From: Serinicoccus sediminis
GTDB taxonomy: Bacteria; Actinomycetota; Actinomycetes; Actinomycetales; Dermatophilaceae
Length of the DNA stretch: 64,000 bases
Direction of reading: 5' to 3'
Assembly: GCF_004153545.1 (NCBI RefSeq)
Contig: NZ_SDVA01000007.1
Location: 141,013 to 205,012, forward strand
The notes beneath the pieces are model-generated. The model was not told the origin of the DNA. It saw only the letters and a list, made by a program, of their open reading frames with translations, and did no database searches. Made by a program: the position numbers and the translations under genes. Positions 1 to 8,392 of this stretch are shown piece after piece (within the stretch, counting starts at the first letter, position 1; each line of letters begins with the position of its first letter).

Positions 1-651
1 GGCATGGGCGACGCGCTCTTCCTGCCGATGGGCGCCAGCAAGACCATGCGCGTGCAGGGGTCGTGGGTCACCGAGTCCGAGATCCACGACGTCGTCGCGC
101 ACGTCACCGGCCAGCTCAAGCCGAGCTACGTCGAGGAGGTCGTCGCGGCCCCGGTCCAGAAGCAGATCGACGAGGACATCGGCGACGACCTCGACCTGCT
201 CCTCCAGGCGACCGAGCAGGTCATCACGACCCAGTTCGGGTCGACGTCGATGCTGCAGCGCAAGCTGCGGGTCGGCTTCGCCAAGGCCGGCCGCCTCATG
301 GACCTCATGGAGAGCCGGGGCATCGTCGGTCCGTCCGAGGGCAGCAAGGCCCGTGACGTGCTCGTCAAGCCGGACGACCTCGAGACCACCCTCGCGCTGC
401 TGCAGGGTCAGGACCCGCCCCGCCCCGAGGTCGAGACCGACACCGCCCCCTTCGACGCCGACCCGACGGAGGTCGCCGACGAGGACGACGGCGACGCCGA
501 CGAGGGGCGGGCGCCGGCCGGCCGGGCAGCGCCCCAGCCCGCGGCACGGCGGGACAGCCGCTACGACGGCGACCCGATCAGCGGCAGCTACGTCGAGGAC
601 GAGGAGGAGCCGGAGAGCGAGGACGCCTGGTCGCTCACCGGACGCGACTGA
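1..651 (+). CDS. ftsK: DNA translocase FtsK, C-terminal fragment
   Basis: This is the 3' end of an FtsK/SpoIIIE translocase, open at the left edge. The visible part starts in the end of the RecA-like motor ([12 protein letters not shown]). A linker follows, then a winged-helix gamma domain at about residues 58-120, recognisable from the run around [18 protein letters not shown] and the closing [19 protein letters not shown]. In the family the gamma domain reads the polar motifs that direct the motor toward dif, and the hexamer pumps chromosome DNA through the septum. The last 75 residues are an acidic, low-complexity tail. In actinobacteria ftsK commonly sits close to pgsA, cinA and clgR, as here. 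Confidence 0.95.
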   Translation, partial: GMGDALFLPMGASKTMRVQGSWVTESEIHDVVAHVTGQLKPSYVEEVVAAPVQKQIDEDIGDDLDLLLQATEQVITTQFGSTSMLQRKLRVGFAKAGRLMDLMESRGIVGPSEGSKARDVLVKPDDLETTLALLQGQDPPRPEVETDTAPFDADPTEVADEDDGDADEGRAPAGRAAPQPAARRDSRYDGDPISGSYVEDEEEPESEDAWSLTGRD

Positions 652-662
652 CGCGGCCGCGC

Positions 663-1802
663 TCAGCCGTCCGCAGCGTCCTCGACGTCCTGCAGCAGAC
701 GCAGCACGTTGCCGTGGGCGAGCTTGGCCAGGTCCGCCGGCGACCAGCCTCGCCGGCTCAGCTCGGTGAGCAGCACCGGGTAGGTCGAGACGTCCTCGAG
801 CCCGGCCACGACGTGCTCGGTGCCGTCGACGTCCCCGCCCAGCCCGACGTGGTCCACCCCCGCGACCTCGCGCAGGTGGTCGAGGTGGTCGGCGACCTCC
901 GGCAGGGTGGCCCCGGGGCGGGGGTGCCGCTGCTCCCACGCCAGGCCGAACCGGGTCATCTCCGGGTGGTCGTTGGGGTCGACCCCGGCGGCCTGCGCCG
1001 CGGCCCGGGCCTCCTCCTGCCACTGCCAGCAGGCCGGCGAGACGAACTGCGGGACGAAGGTCGCCATGCACACCCCGCCGCCCTCGGCCATCGTCGCGAG
1101 CACGTCGTCCGGGACGTTGCGCGGCGAGGGGCACAGGGCGTGGGCGTTCGAGTGGCTGAAGACCACGGGCGCGTCCGAGGCCGTCAAGGCGTCGCGCATG
1201 GTCGAGGCCGCCACGTGGGCGAGGTCGACGAGCATGCCCAGCCGGTTGAGCTCGCCGACGACCTCGCGCCCGAACTGCGTCAGCCCGCCGTGCACCGGCT
1301 CGTCGGTGGCGCTGTCGGCCCAGGGGGTGTGGTGGTTGTGGGTGAGGGTCAGGTAGCGCACGCCCAGCCGGTGCAGCGTCCGCAGCACCCCGAGCGAGGA
1401 CCCGATCGAGTGCCCTCCCTCGGCCCCCAGCAGTGACGCGACCCGGCCCTGCGCCATCGCCTCCCGCACCTCACCGGCGGTCGTCGCCAGGGCCAGGCGG
1501 TCGGCATACCGGTCGATGAGGCGGTGCACCAGGTCCACCTGCTCCAGGGTCTGCACCACGGCGTCCGCCTCGCTCAGCGAGGAGGGGACGTAGACCGACC
1601 AGAACTGCCCGCCGACGCCCCCGCGCGCCAGCCGGGGCAGGTCGGTGCGCAGCCCGCGCCCCGCGGTGTCCGCTCGCAGGTCGACCTCCAGCGCGTCCTC
1701 GGCGCCGACGAGCTCGCGCAGCGCCCAGGGCAGGTCGTTGTGCCCGTCGACGACCGCCGGCCCGCTGCCGTCCCACGCCGCCCGGTCCTGCGTCTCAGCC
1801 AT
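663..1802 (-). CDS. Membrane dipeptidase family protein (peptidase M19)
   Basis: A 379-residue zinc dipeptidase of family M19, which hydrolyses dipeptides in related bacteria. Landmarks are the N-terminal metal motif VDGHNDLPWAL, the segment GAEGGHSIGSS, a histidine-rich stretch LTLTHNHHTPWADS, VDLAHVA, VVFSHSNAHALCPSPRNVPD and the C-terminal GLGGDVDGTEHV. I chose the ATG at 1802 (MAETQDRAAW) rather than an upstream start at 1880, because the extra 26 residues are Arg/Ser/Pro-rich, unlike the family, and overlap the rimO promoter. No signal peptide is seen, so it is probably cytoplasmic. It is convergent with ftsK and divergent from rimO; the substrate is unknown. Confidence 0.9.
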   Translation of the reverse strand: MAETQDRAAWDGSGPAVVDGHNDLPWALRELVGAEDALEVDLRADTAGRGLRTDLPRLARGGVGGQFWSVYVPSSLSEADAVVQTLEQVDLVHRLIDRYADRLALATTAGEVREAMAQGRVASLLGAEGGHSIGSSLGVLRTLHRLGVRYLTLTHNHHTPWADSATDEPVHGGLTQFGREVVGELNRLGMLVDLAHVAASTMRDALTASDAPVVFSHSNAHALCPSPRNVPDDVLATMAEGGGVCMATFVPQFVSPACWQWQEEARAAAQAAGVDPNDHPEMTRFGLAWEQRHPRPGATLPEVADHLDHLREVAGVDHVGLGGDVDGTEHVVAGLEDVSTYPVLLTELSRRGWSPADLAKLAHGNVLRLLQDVEDAADG

Positions 1803-1893
1803 GCGCTCATCCGACCACGGCGCAGGCTGGCTCCGGGAGGCGGGGGCGGTGAGCAGGCACGCCGCACCCCAGGAGCGCACCTAGACTGCAGGG

Positions 1894-3414
1894 ATGCTCG
1901 AGACCACGCGTAGCGTCGCCGTCGTCACCCTGGGGTGCACCCGCAACGAGGTGGACTCCGAGGAGCTCGCGGGCCGGCTCGCTTCCGAGGGCTGGACCCT
2001 CGTCGAGGACGCCGCCGAGGCCGACGTGGCCGTCGTCAACACCTGCGGCTTCGTCGAGCAGGCCAAGAAGGACTCCATCGACGCCCTGCTCGAGGCCAAC
2101 GACCTGAAGACCACCGGCCGCACCCAGAAGGTCGTGGCGGTCGGGTGCATGGCCGAGCGTTACGGCGAGCAGCTCGCCGCCGAGCTGCCCGAGGCCGACG
2201 CGGTGCTGGGCTTCGACTCCTACGGGGACATGTCGCAGCACCTGCGGACCATCCTGGCCGGCGGCAGCGTGCCCTCGCACGTGCCGGGCGACCGCCGGCG
2301 GCTGCTGCCCATCTCGCCCAGCGCCCGGCACACCTCCAGCAGCGGGGTCGCCCTGCCCGGCCACCAGCAGCCCGCGCAGCCGGCGCCGGCTGCGACCGAG
2401 CCCGCCGTGCCCCTGGAGCAGGTCGCCCCCGCAACGGGGCCCAGGGTGGTCCGCGCCCGGCTGGACGGCCGCCCGTGGGCGCCGCTGAAGATCGCCTCCG
2501 GGTGCGACCGGCGCTGCGCGTTCTGCGCGATCCCGATGTTCCGCGGTGCCTTCGTGTCCCGGACCCCGGAGGAGATCCTCGCCGAGGCGGCCTGGCTGGG
2601 GGAGCGGGAGGTCAAGGAGGTGTTCCTCGTCAGCGAGAACACCACGTCCTACGGCAAGGACCTCGGCGACCTGCGCCTCGTCGACGCGCTGCTGCCCGAG
2701 CTGACCCGGGTGCCCGGCATCGAACGGGTGCGGGTGTCCTACCTGCAGCCGGCCGAGATCCGGCCCGACCTGCTCGACGCCATGGCCGGCACCCCGGGGG
2801 TCGCGCCCTACTTCGACATCTCCTTCCAGCACGCCTCGGGGCCCCTGCTGCGCCGGATGCGTCGGTTCGGCGACCGCGCGTCCTTCCTCACGCTGCTGGA
2901 GCAGGTCCGCGACCGGGTGCCGGAGGCCGGCATCCGCACCAACGTCATCGTCGGTTTCCCCGGCGAGACCGAGGAGGACCTCGCCGAGCTCACCGCGTTC
3001 CTCTGCGCGGCGCGCCTGGACGTCGTGGGTGTCTTCGGCTACTCCGACGAGGACGGCACCGAGGCGGAGGGCTACCCGGACAAGCTCGAGGAGCACGTGG
3101 TCCGCGAGCGGGTGGAGCGGGTCGCGGCGCTCGTCGAGGAGCTCACGGCGCAGCGCGCCGCCGAGCGGGTCGGCACGCTCGTCGAGGTGCTCGTCGAGTC
3201 GGTCGAGGACGACGACGGCGAGCCTCGGCTCGTGGGGCGCGCGGGCCAGCAGGGCCCTGACGTCGACGGCGTCACCTACCTCGTCGACGAGGACGGTGGT
3301 CTGCCGCAGCTCGCCCCCGGTGCGCTGGTCACGGCGCGGGTGGTGGACACCGAGGGTGTGGATCTGGTGGCATGTCCCATCGCGTCCCCCGGCAGCGAGG
3401 AGCCCGGCCGATGA
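1894..3414 (+). CDS. rimO: Ribosomal protein S12 methylthiotransferase RimO
   Basis: A 506-residue radical-SAM methylthiotransferase that adds a methylthio group to a conserved aspartate of ribosomal protein S12. The N-terminal UPF0004 domain carries the three auxiliary-cluster cysteines C15 ([12 protein letters not shown]), C51 (NTCGF) and C85 (VGCMAERY). The radical-SAM CxxxCxxC is C204-C208-C211 (GCDRRCAFC), and a TRAM domain closes the protein. The CTRN signature separates it from MiaB, which is also present at 38723. An unusually long Ala/Pro/Gln linker (about 135-185) joins the first two domains. TAGACT lies 6 bases upstream of the ATG, the pattern of a leaderless transcript. The stop overlaps pgsA by 4 bases (ATGA). 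Confidence 0.96.
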   Translation: MLETTRSVAVVTLGCTRNEVDSEELAGRLASEGWTLVEDAAEADVAVVNTCGFVEQAKKDSIDALLEANDLKTTGRTQKVVAVGCMAERYGEQLAAELPEADAVLGFDSYGDMSQHLRTILAGGSVPSHVPGDRRRLLPISPSARHTSSSGVALPGHQQPAQPAPAATEPAVPLEQVAPATGPRVVRARLDGRPWAPLKIASGCDRRCAFCAIPMFRGAFVSRTPEEILAEAAWLGEREVKEVFLVSENTTSYGKDLGDLRLVDALLPELTRVPGIERVRVSYLQPAEIRPDLLDAMAGTPGVAPYFDISFQHASGPLLRRMRRFGDRASFLTLLEQVRDRVPEAGIRTNVIVGFPGETEEDLAELTAFLCAARLDVVGVFGYSDEDGTEAEGYPDKLEEHVVRERVERVAALVEELTAQRAAERVGTLVEVLVESVEDDDGEPRLVGRAGQQGPDVDGVTYLVDEDGGLPQLAPGALVTARVVDTEGVDLVACPIASPGSEEPGR

Positions 3415-4031
3415 TCGGCCCGCACGACCCCGACGGCCCCGAGCTCGCGACGGCCGCGGTCCCGGGACCCGTGTCGTCCTGGAACCTGCCCAACGCCCTG
3501 ACCGTGCTGCGCATCGTCCTGGTCCCGTTCTTCGGGTGGCTCCTGCTGGCCGGCGGGGGAGAGGACCCGGGCCAGCGGTGGTGGGCCCTGGTCGTGTTCC
3601 TCGTCGCCATCGGCACCGACTGGGTGGACGGGCACCTCGCCCGCAAGCACGGGCTGGTCACCGCCTTCGGCAAGCTCATGGACCCGATCGCCGACAAGGC
3701 CCTGGTCGGCACCGCGCTGGTGGGCCTCTCGCTGCTGTCGCTGCTGCCCTGGTGGGTGACCGTCGTCATCCTCGTCCGCGAGGTCGGCATCACCCTCATG
3801 CGCTTCGTCGTCATCCGGCGCGGGGTCATCCCGGCGAGCAAGGGCGGCAAGCTCAAGACGGTGCTGCAGGCGGTGGGGATCGCCATGCTGGTGGCGCCGG
3901 TGGCCGGCTGGTTCCACGAGCTGGGGGTCTGGGTCATGTATGCCGCCGCCGTCGTCACCCTCGTGACCGGCGTCGACTACGTCCGCCAGGCCCTGGCCCC
4001 GGCCGGGCGGCCACCGGTCGCGGGATCGTGA
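3411..4031 (+). CDS. pgsA: CDP-alcohol phosphatidyltransferase, PgsA-type (CDP-diacylglycerol--glycerol-3-phosphate 3-phosphatidyltransferase)
   Basis: A 206-residue integral membrane enzyme that makes phosphatidylglycerophosphate from CDP-diacylglycerol and glycerol-3-phosphate. The complete CDP-alcohol phosphotransferase signature DGxxARxxxxxxxxGxxxDxxxD is present at about residues 73-95 (from DGHLARKHG to DPIAD). At least five hydrophobic segments surround it. The start is the ATG at 3411, which overlaps the rimO stop; an upstream GTG would lie deep inside rimO. Its own stop overlaps the cinA start (GTGA), so translational coupling is likely. The gene lies in the conserved pgsA-cinA-clgR order. 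Confidence 0.93.
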   Translation: MIGPHDPDGPELATAAVPGPVSSWNLPNALTVLRIVLVPFFGWLLLAGGGEDPGQRWWALVVFLVAIGTDWVDGHLARKHGLVTAFGKLMDPIADKALVGTALVGLSLLSLLPWWVTVVILVREVGITLMRFVVIRRGVIPASKGGKLKTVLQAVGIAMLVAPVAGWFHELGVWVMYAAAVVTLVTGVDYVRQALAPAGRPPVAGS

Positions 4032-4654
4032 CCGAGGTCTCCGGCGAGGCCGGTGCGACGGGGGCGGTCGGGCTGGTCGAGGCGTTCCTCGCGCGTGGTG
4101 AGACCGTGGGGAGCGCCGAGTCGCTGACCGGGGGGCGGGTGTGCGCGACCCTCACCGACGTGCCCGGCGCCAGCGGAGCGGTCAGGGGAGCGGTCGTCGC
4201 CTACGCCCTGGCCGTGAAGGAGCAGGTGCTCGGGGTGGACCCTGCCGTGCTGGCGGACCCGGGGCCGGTGTCCCGCGAGTGCGCGGTGGCCATGGCCCTC
4301 GGGGGAGCCCGGGTGCTGGACACCGACTGGTGCGTCTCGACCACCGGCGTGGCCGGCCCCGGGCCCAGCGACGGCGTCCCGGCGGGCACCGTGCACGTCG
4401 CGGTGGCCCGCCGGGAACACGTCGTGGGCCACCGGGTGTTATCCCTGCATGGTGACCGAGACCACGTCAGGACGGCGACCGTGAGCGCCGCCCTCGGGCT
4501 GCTCCGGGACTGCCTGACGAGAGATGTGTCGGAGGGGGACGGTACGGTAGAGACATCAGGTGCCGCCACGGCATCCGCGCCCCCCACCGGGCGGGCTCGG
4601 GTCGACGCCGCGGCACGGCGCGAGGACCGAGACGCGAGAGGTGAGGAGGGATGA
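4028..4654 (+). CDS. cinA: CinA C-terminal domain protein, nicotinamide-nucleotide amidase (PncC type)
   Basis: A 208-residue protein with only the CinA C-terminal amidohydrolase domain, which converts nicotinamide mononucleotide to nicotinate mononucleotide in the family. Family landmarks are [14 protein letters not shown] (about 28-41), [12 protein letters not shown], and [22 protein letters not shown] (about 111-132). The start is the GTG at 4028, overlapping the pgsA stop. The domain ends near residue 165; the last 40 residues are low-complexity and polar and may simply be DNA shared with the clgR leader. The stop lies just upstream of clgR. Confidence 0.9.
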   Translation: MTEVSGEAGATGAVGLVEAFLARGETVGSAESLTGGRVCATLTDVPGASGAVRGAVVAYALAVKEQVLGVDPAVLADPGPVSRECAVAMALGGARVLDTDWCVSTTGVAGPGPSDGVPAGTVHVAVARREHVVGHRVLSLHGDRDHVRTATVSAALGLLRDCLTRDVSEGDGTVETSGAATASAPPTGRARVDAAARREDRDARGEEG

Positions 4655-4656
4655 CC

Positions 4657-4992
4657 ATGGTGCTGCTGCGACGCGAGCTGGGGGACGCCCTCCGGGAGAC
4701 CCGCCAGACCCAGGGCAGGACCCTGCGCGAGGTCAGCGCCTCGGCCTCGTGCTCCCTCGGCTACCTCTCCGAGATCGAGCGCGGGGAGAAGGAGGCCAGC
4801 TCCGAGTTGCTGGCCTCGATCTGCCGGGCGCTGGACGTGCCGCTGTCGCAGATGCTCTCCACCGTCGCCGACCGGGTCAGCCTCACCGAGACGGCCGAGA
4901 CCCAGATGACGACCGTGCTCACCGAGGGTCTCGCCCAGCCGATCGACCCGCGTCGGGTCGGCCGCCGCGACTCCGTCGTCTCGGCCGCCTGA
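4657..4992 (+). CDS. clgR: XRE-family transcriptional regulator ClgR
   Basis: A 111-residue Cro/C1-type helix-turn-helix regulator. The core [20 protein letters not shown] followed by [20 protein letters not shown] is the ClgR signature; this regulator activates clp protease and chaperone genes in actinobacteria. An ATG at 4651 is also in frame, but GGAGG at 4645-4649 is only one base from it and seven bases from the ATG at 4657, so I prefer 4657. The protein ends in VVSAA. In Streptomyces the two terminal alanines of ClgR make it a ClpP substrate, so the same feedback degradation is plausible. It follows cinA, as in relatives. Confidence 0.92.
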   Translation: MVLLRRELGDALRETRQTQGRTLREVSASASCSLGYLSEIERGEKEASSELLASICRALDVPLSQMLSTVADRVSLTETAETQMTTVLTEGLAQPIDPRRVGRRDSVVSAA

Positions 4993-5014
4993 GCAGGCCC
5001 GACGCGCGTCGCTG

Positions 5015-6412
5015 ATGCACCTCGACATCGGCCATCGACCCGGCTGCGTCGAGATCACCCTGACGCCGGGCCACGGTGAACCTGACACCCGCAGGGGAGG
5101 GCTGGCGCGGCACACCGCGTCGTTCTCGGTCACGGTGGCACCCCGCTCGGTGCACCCCGACCTGCTCGTCCTGTCCGCCGTGCTGTGCGCCCGCCCGTGG
5201 GTCCGGCGGCAGACGACGGTCACCAGCAACCTCGGGGCCAGCCGGGCCCTGGCCGAGGCCCTGCGCGCCGGACCCGGGCTGCGGCTGGGCTCCGTCGACG
5301 CCGGGCTCGAGCCCCGGGCCAGGCCCGAGCCCGGGGTGCCCGGCCTGTGCTTCAGCGGCGGGACCGACAGCGTCGCGACCCTGGCGATGATGCCGGAGGC
5401 GACCCGGTCCTACCACCTGCTGCGACGCGCGCCGGAGGGGGAGCGGCGCGCCACGATGTTCGACACCCGCGCGGCCCGGGAGTCCTGCGACGTCGTGCGC
5501 CGCCTGGGCCGGCGCGTGGACGTCGTGGACAGCGACGTCGAGTACCTGCGGGAGTCCATGGGCTTCCCGCACGACTTCACCACCGCCGTCCCGCTGCTGC
5601 TGCACGCGGACCGGGACCGGCTGGACGTCGTCGCCTGGGGCGCCCCGCTCGAGGCGACCTACCGGTTGCAGCGCGGCCACTACCGCGACTTCGCCGACTC
5701 GCCCTTCATCGCCGAGTGGGGGCCGGTGTTCGCAGCCGTCGGGCTGCCGGTGTGCGTGCCGATCGCCGGTGTCTCCGAGCTGGTGACGAGCGAGATCGTG
5801 CACACGCACGCGCTGGGCCTGGCCGCCCAGTCGTGCGTGCGCGGGCCCCGCCTCGGCTCGCCCTGCGGCAGGTGCGCCAAGTGTGCCCGCAAGACCCTGC
5901 TCGCCGGCGCGGTGAGCGGGCAGTGGCCGGCCACCGACGTGCTGGAGCGGCAGTGGCGCGGCGCGGAGCCGCGCGGGCACCTGCTCGCCGACCCCATCAA
6001 GGTCGAGCCGGTGGTCGCCCACACCGTGCACCGCTACCTCGCCGACGGCGGCCACAGCACCCTCATGGGCCTCGTCGCCGACAAGGTGGGCCCGGACCCG
6101 CTGCCGTGGCTCGCCCGCTCCTACGAGCCCGCCCTCGAGCTGGTCCCGGAGCCCTACCGCGCCGAGATCACCGACCGGCTGCACCGGGTGGCCCCGCCCA
6201 TGAGCCCCGCGCAGGAGCAGGCGGTGCGGGACTACGACGTGCGGGGGGAGGACCGGGTGGCGGCGCAGCAGGCGCTGGCCTCGTGGTTCGACGCCCATCC
6301 GCCGCAGGAGCGGTGGTCGAGGATGCGCGGCCGGGCCCGGCGGGAGGCGCGGGCCCGGATGAGGCGGGCCCGTGACTCGGCGCGGCGCCTCCTGCCCGGC
6401 ACCCCCGCCTGA
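5015..6412 (+). CDS. PP-loop ATP-pyrophosphatase superfamily protein with QueC-like cysteine cluster, function unknown
   Basis: A 465-residue protein I cannot assign to a named enzyme. Residues 111-127 hold a PP-loop, SGGTDS at 114-119, which binds ATP in N-type pyrophosphatases such as QueC, ThiI and MnmA. C274, C284, C287 and C290 (the last three in SPCGRCAKC) form a C-x9-C-x2-C-x2-C set much like the zinc site of QueC, the 7-cyano-7-deazaguanine synthase. It is about twice the length of QueC: an extra N-terminal domain of about 105 residues precedes the loop, and a helical C-terminus ends in a very Arg-rich tail (about 425-465). The start is uncertain because no clear ribosome site is seen. 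It lies 22 bases after clgR; no other queuosine gene is nearby. It may match a domain of unknown function such as DUF6395, which I recall only by analogy. Confidence 0.75.
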   Translation: MHLDIGHRPGCVEITLTPGHGEPDTRRGGLARHTASFSVTVAPRSVHPDLLVLSAVLCARPWVRRQTTVTSNLGASRALAEALRAGPGLRLGSVDAGLEPRARPEPGVPGLCFSGGTDSVATLAMMPEATRSYHLLRRAPEGERRATMFDTRAARESCDVVRRLGRRVDVVDSDVEYLRESMGFPHDFTTAVPLLLHADRDRLDVVAWGAPLEATYRLQRGHYRDFADSPFIAEWGPVFAAVGLPVCVPIAGVSELVTSEIVHTHALGLAAQSCVRGPRLGSPCGRCAKCARKTLLAGAVSGQWPATDVLERQWRGAEPRGHLLADPIKVEPVVAHTVHRYLADGGHSTLMGLVADKVGPDPLPWLARSYEPALELVPEPYRAEITDRLHRVAPPMSPAQEQAVRDYDVRGEDRVAAQQALASWFDAHPPQERWSRMRGRARREARARMRRARDSARRLLPGTPA

Positions 6413-6449
6413 CCAGCCCGGCCCGGGCATGGCCGATCACCCAGGCAGC

Positions 6450-7307
6450 TCAGTAGGTCGGGCGCCGCCCGTGACCGAGGGGTGACTGCGGGCGCCCGTC
6501 GTCGGTGGGTGCGCGGCCGCCCTGGCAGCGCGGGCAGGAGAACATCACCCGTTCCTGGGGCTGGCGCCCGATAGGCGCCAGCCGGATGGTCGTCCCGCAC
6601 CGCTTGCACGGCAGGCCCATGCGCCCGTGCACCCAGGCGTCGTCCTCGTTGACGTCCCCCCGACCGGTGATGGTCGTCCGCCCCGCGCGACAGCTGACGA
6701 CGAGCAGGCGGCGCGCCAGCGCCAGCAGCTCGCGCACGCGCTCCTCCTCCAGCTCGCCGACAGGGGTCCACGGGTTGATGCCGAGGAGGAAGAGCGGCTC
6801 CGCGGTGAAGATCGTGCCCATGCCCGCCACGTTGCGCTGGTCCAGGCAGGCCTCGGTGATGGTCCGGGCGGGCTGCGACCGCACGTTGGCCAGGGCGGCC
6901 TCGGCGTCGTAGCCCGGGTCGAGCAGGTCGGGCCCGAGGTGGCCGACCACCCGGTGCTCCTCACTGGTCCGGACCAGCTCGAGCAGGCCCAAAGAGTCGC
7001 CGACCGCGACCCGGCGCTGCGTCCAGACCAGCATGCGGACGGTATGCCGTCGGCCCAGCGCGTGTCGACGCCCCACCGGGTGGACCCGCCAGGACCCCTC
7101 CATCCGCAGGTGGCTGTGCACGGTGACGTCGCCCTCCACCCGGTGCAGCAGGTGCTTGCCACGGGGCACCACCTCCAGGGTGCGCCGCCCGGCGAGGTCG
7201 GCCGTGGCATGGGCGGGGACCCGCACGTCCGACCCCTCGACGACCTCGCCCGCGAGCGCGCGGTGCAGCCGGCGTGCGGTCCGCCAGACCGCGTCCCCCT
7301 CAGGCAT
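6450..7307 (-). CDS. nei: Fpg/Nei family DNA glycosylase (endonuclease VIII type)
   Basis: A 285-residue base-excision repair glycosylase/AP lyase. It begins MPEGDAVWRTARRLH: after Met removal Pro2 would be the catalytic nucleophile and Glu3 the proton donor. The helix-two-turn-helix region includes LDQRNVAGMGTIF, and a C-terminal zinc finger uses CKRCGTT and CPRC (about 240-265). MPEGD with Nei-like length matches actinobacterial Nei rather than Fpg/MutM. The start overlaps the stop of the upstream kinase-like gene by 8 bases, so the two are probably one transcript. Confidence 0.93.
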   Translation of the reverse strand: MPEGDAVWRTARRLHRALAGEVVEGSDVRVPAHATADLAGRRTLEVVPRGKHLLHRVEGDVTVHSHLRMEGSWRVHPVGRRHALGRRHTVRMLVWTQRRVAVGDSLGLLELVRTSEEHRVVGHLGPDLLDPGYDAEAALANVRSQPARTITEACLDQRNVAGMGTIFTAEPLFLLGINPWTPVGELEEERVRELLALARRLLVVSCRAGRTTITGRGDVNEDDAWVHGRMGLPCKRCGTTIRLAPIGRQPQERVMFSCPRCQGGRAPTDDGRPQSPLGHGRRPTY

Positions 7308-8346
7308 CGGTGAACCCCACCCCGAGGGAGGTGCCGATGCTGATCACCGCGACGGCCGGGCCGGCGGCGAGCGGTCCTCGTCGCCCGGTGGCGGTGGTCG
7401 ATGTCCGCGCGTCGGCTGCGGCCGGGGTGGCGTGGGCCTCGACGGAGAGCGCGGCGGCGGCGCCGTCGTTGACGAGCAGCTCGACCCTGACCGGCCGCGC
7501 CAGCCGCTCGGACAGCTCCCTCGACAGGGTGTCGCGAGGGTCCACGCCGGGATCGGCGAGCGTCCCGTAGGTCTGGTCGTCGTCGAGCCGGCCGCCGACG
7601 ACGTAGTTGGCGATGGCCACCCTGACCCGGAGCGGACCGAGGCCCGCGCGGGCGGGCAGCACCGTCCGGCACGCGGCCGCCACCAGGTCCAGGAGGGCCT
7701 CCGGCGACGGCCAGGTGCCCGTGTCGAAGGGCGTCCAGGGCACCGGCACCGTCGCCGTGGGCCCGAGCGTCCCGTGGTGGACGGAGGCCGCCTTCACGCT
7801 GGAGTGGCCCAGGTCGAGGACGAGGACGGCACCGCGGTCGTCGCGGTCGCCGTCGTCGCCGGCACCGGCCGCGAGCCCGATCAGACAGGCACGGGCTGGG
7901 TCGGGGGACACCTCGGCCCGGTGCGCACGCACCGCCGGGTCGTGGGCGGCCCGGCTCCCCAGCTCACCGGCCACGACACCACCGCACACCAGGACGCGCG
8001 GCGCCGAGGACCACCTGGCCCAGTCGGCGTCGCCCCACTCGGGGCGGGCCTCACGGTCCGGATCGGTGGGCTCGCGCAGGGTCCGCAGCAGGTGCGACAG
8101 GGCGTCGGTCCACGCCGTGGCCACGTCCTGCGCCCACGGCGCCCCTCCGGCGAGCGCGCGGTCGAGGAGCTGGAGCGGGGGACTCTCCGTGATGACACCG
8201 GCCCCGGCCGCCGCGGAGGCCACGGTGGCCGACAGCCCGGTGGCACCCAGGACCCGACCGGCGGGCCGTCCGTGCCACGCGGCGCCAGGGCGCAGCAGGA
8301 CGGTGCGGTTCAGCCCGGTGCGCCGGGTGATGTCGGGTGGGGCCAC
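7300..8346 (-). CDS. ROK-like ASKHA-fold protein with apparently circularly permuted motif order
   Basis: A 348-residue protein from the GTG at 8346; upstream in-frame sequence is antisense to the ABC-F gene. It carries ROK-type sugar-kinase motifs in an unusual order. Residues 40-160 look like the usual C-terminal half: SATVASAAAGAGVI, an ALSHLL helix, the adenosine motif VLVCGGVVAG at 118-127, then ARACLIGLAAG. The usual N-terminal half follows: the phosphate-1 motif VLVLDLGHSSVKAA (174-187), VNDGAAAAL (292-300), whose Asp would be the catalytic base, and the phosphate-2-like IGTSLGVGF (337-345) just before the stop. The zinc-binding Cys motif of classical ROK proteins is absent. Substrate unknown. 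It lies between the ABC-F gene (46 bases upstream) and nei. Confidence 0.75.
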   Translation of the reverse strand: MAPPDITRRTGLNRTVLLRPGAAWHGRPAGRVLGATGLSATVASAAAGAGVITESPPLQLLDRALAGGAPWAQDVATAWTDALSHLLRTLREPTDPDREARPEWGDADWARWSSAPRVLVCGGVVAGELGSRAAHDPAVRAHRAEVSPDPARACLIGLAAGAGDDGDRDDRGAVLVLDLGHSSVKAASVHHGTLGPTATVPVPWTPFDTGTWPSPEALLDLVAAACRTVLPARAGLGPLRVRVAIANYVVGGRLDDDQTYGTLADPGVDPRDTLSRELSERLARPVRVELLVNDGAAAALSVEAHATPAAADARTSTTATGRRGPLAAGPAVAVISIGTSLGVGFTDA

Positions 8347-8392
8347 GGCTTCAGTGTCCCCTCGGGCGCCGTGGGCCGCGAACCGGACCCGC

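Noticed and set aside
1807..3096. Long open frame antisense to rimO (and similar antisense frames over tricorn-like, lhr, FHA-FtsK, MFS and nuclease genes)
   Set aside because: High G+C removes stop codons from non-coding frames; these translations are low-complexity Arg/Ala/Gly/Pro, have no family motifs, and lie opposite well-supported genes.
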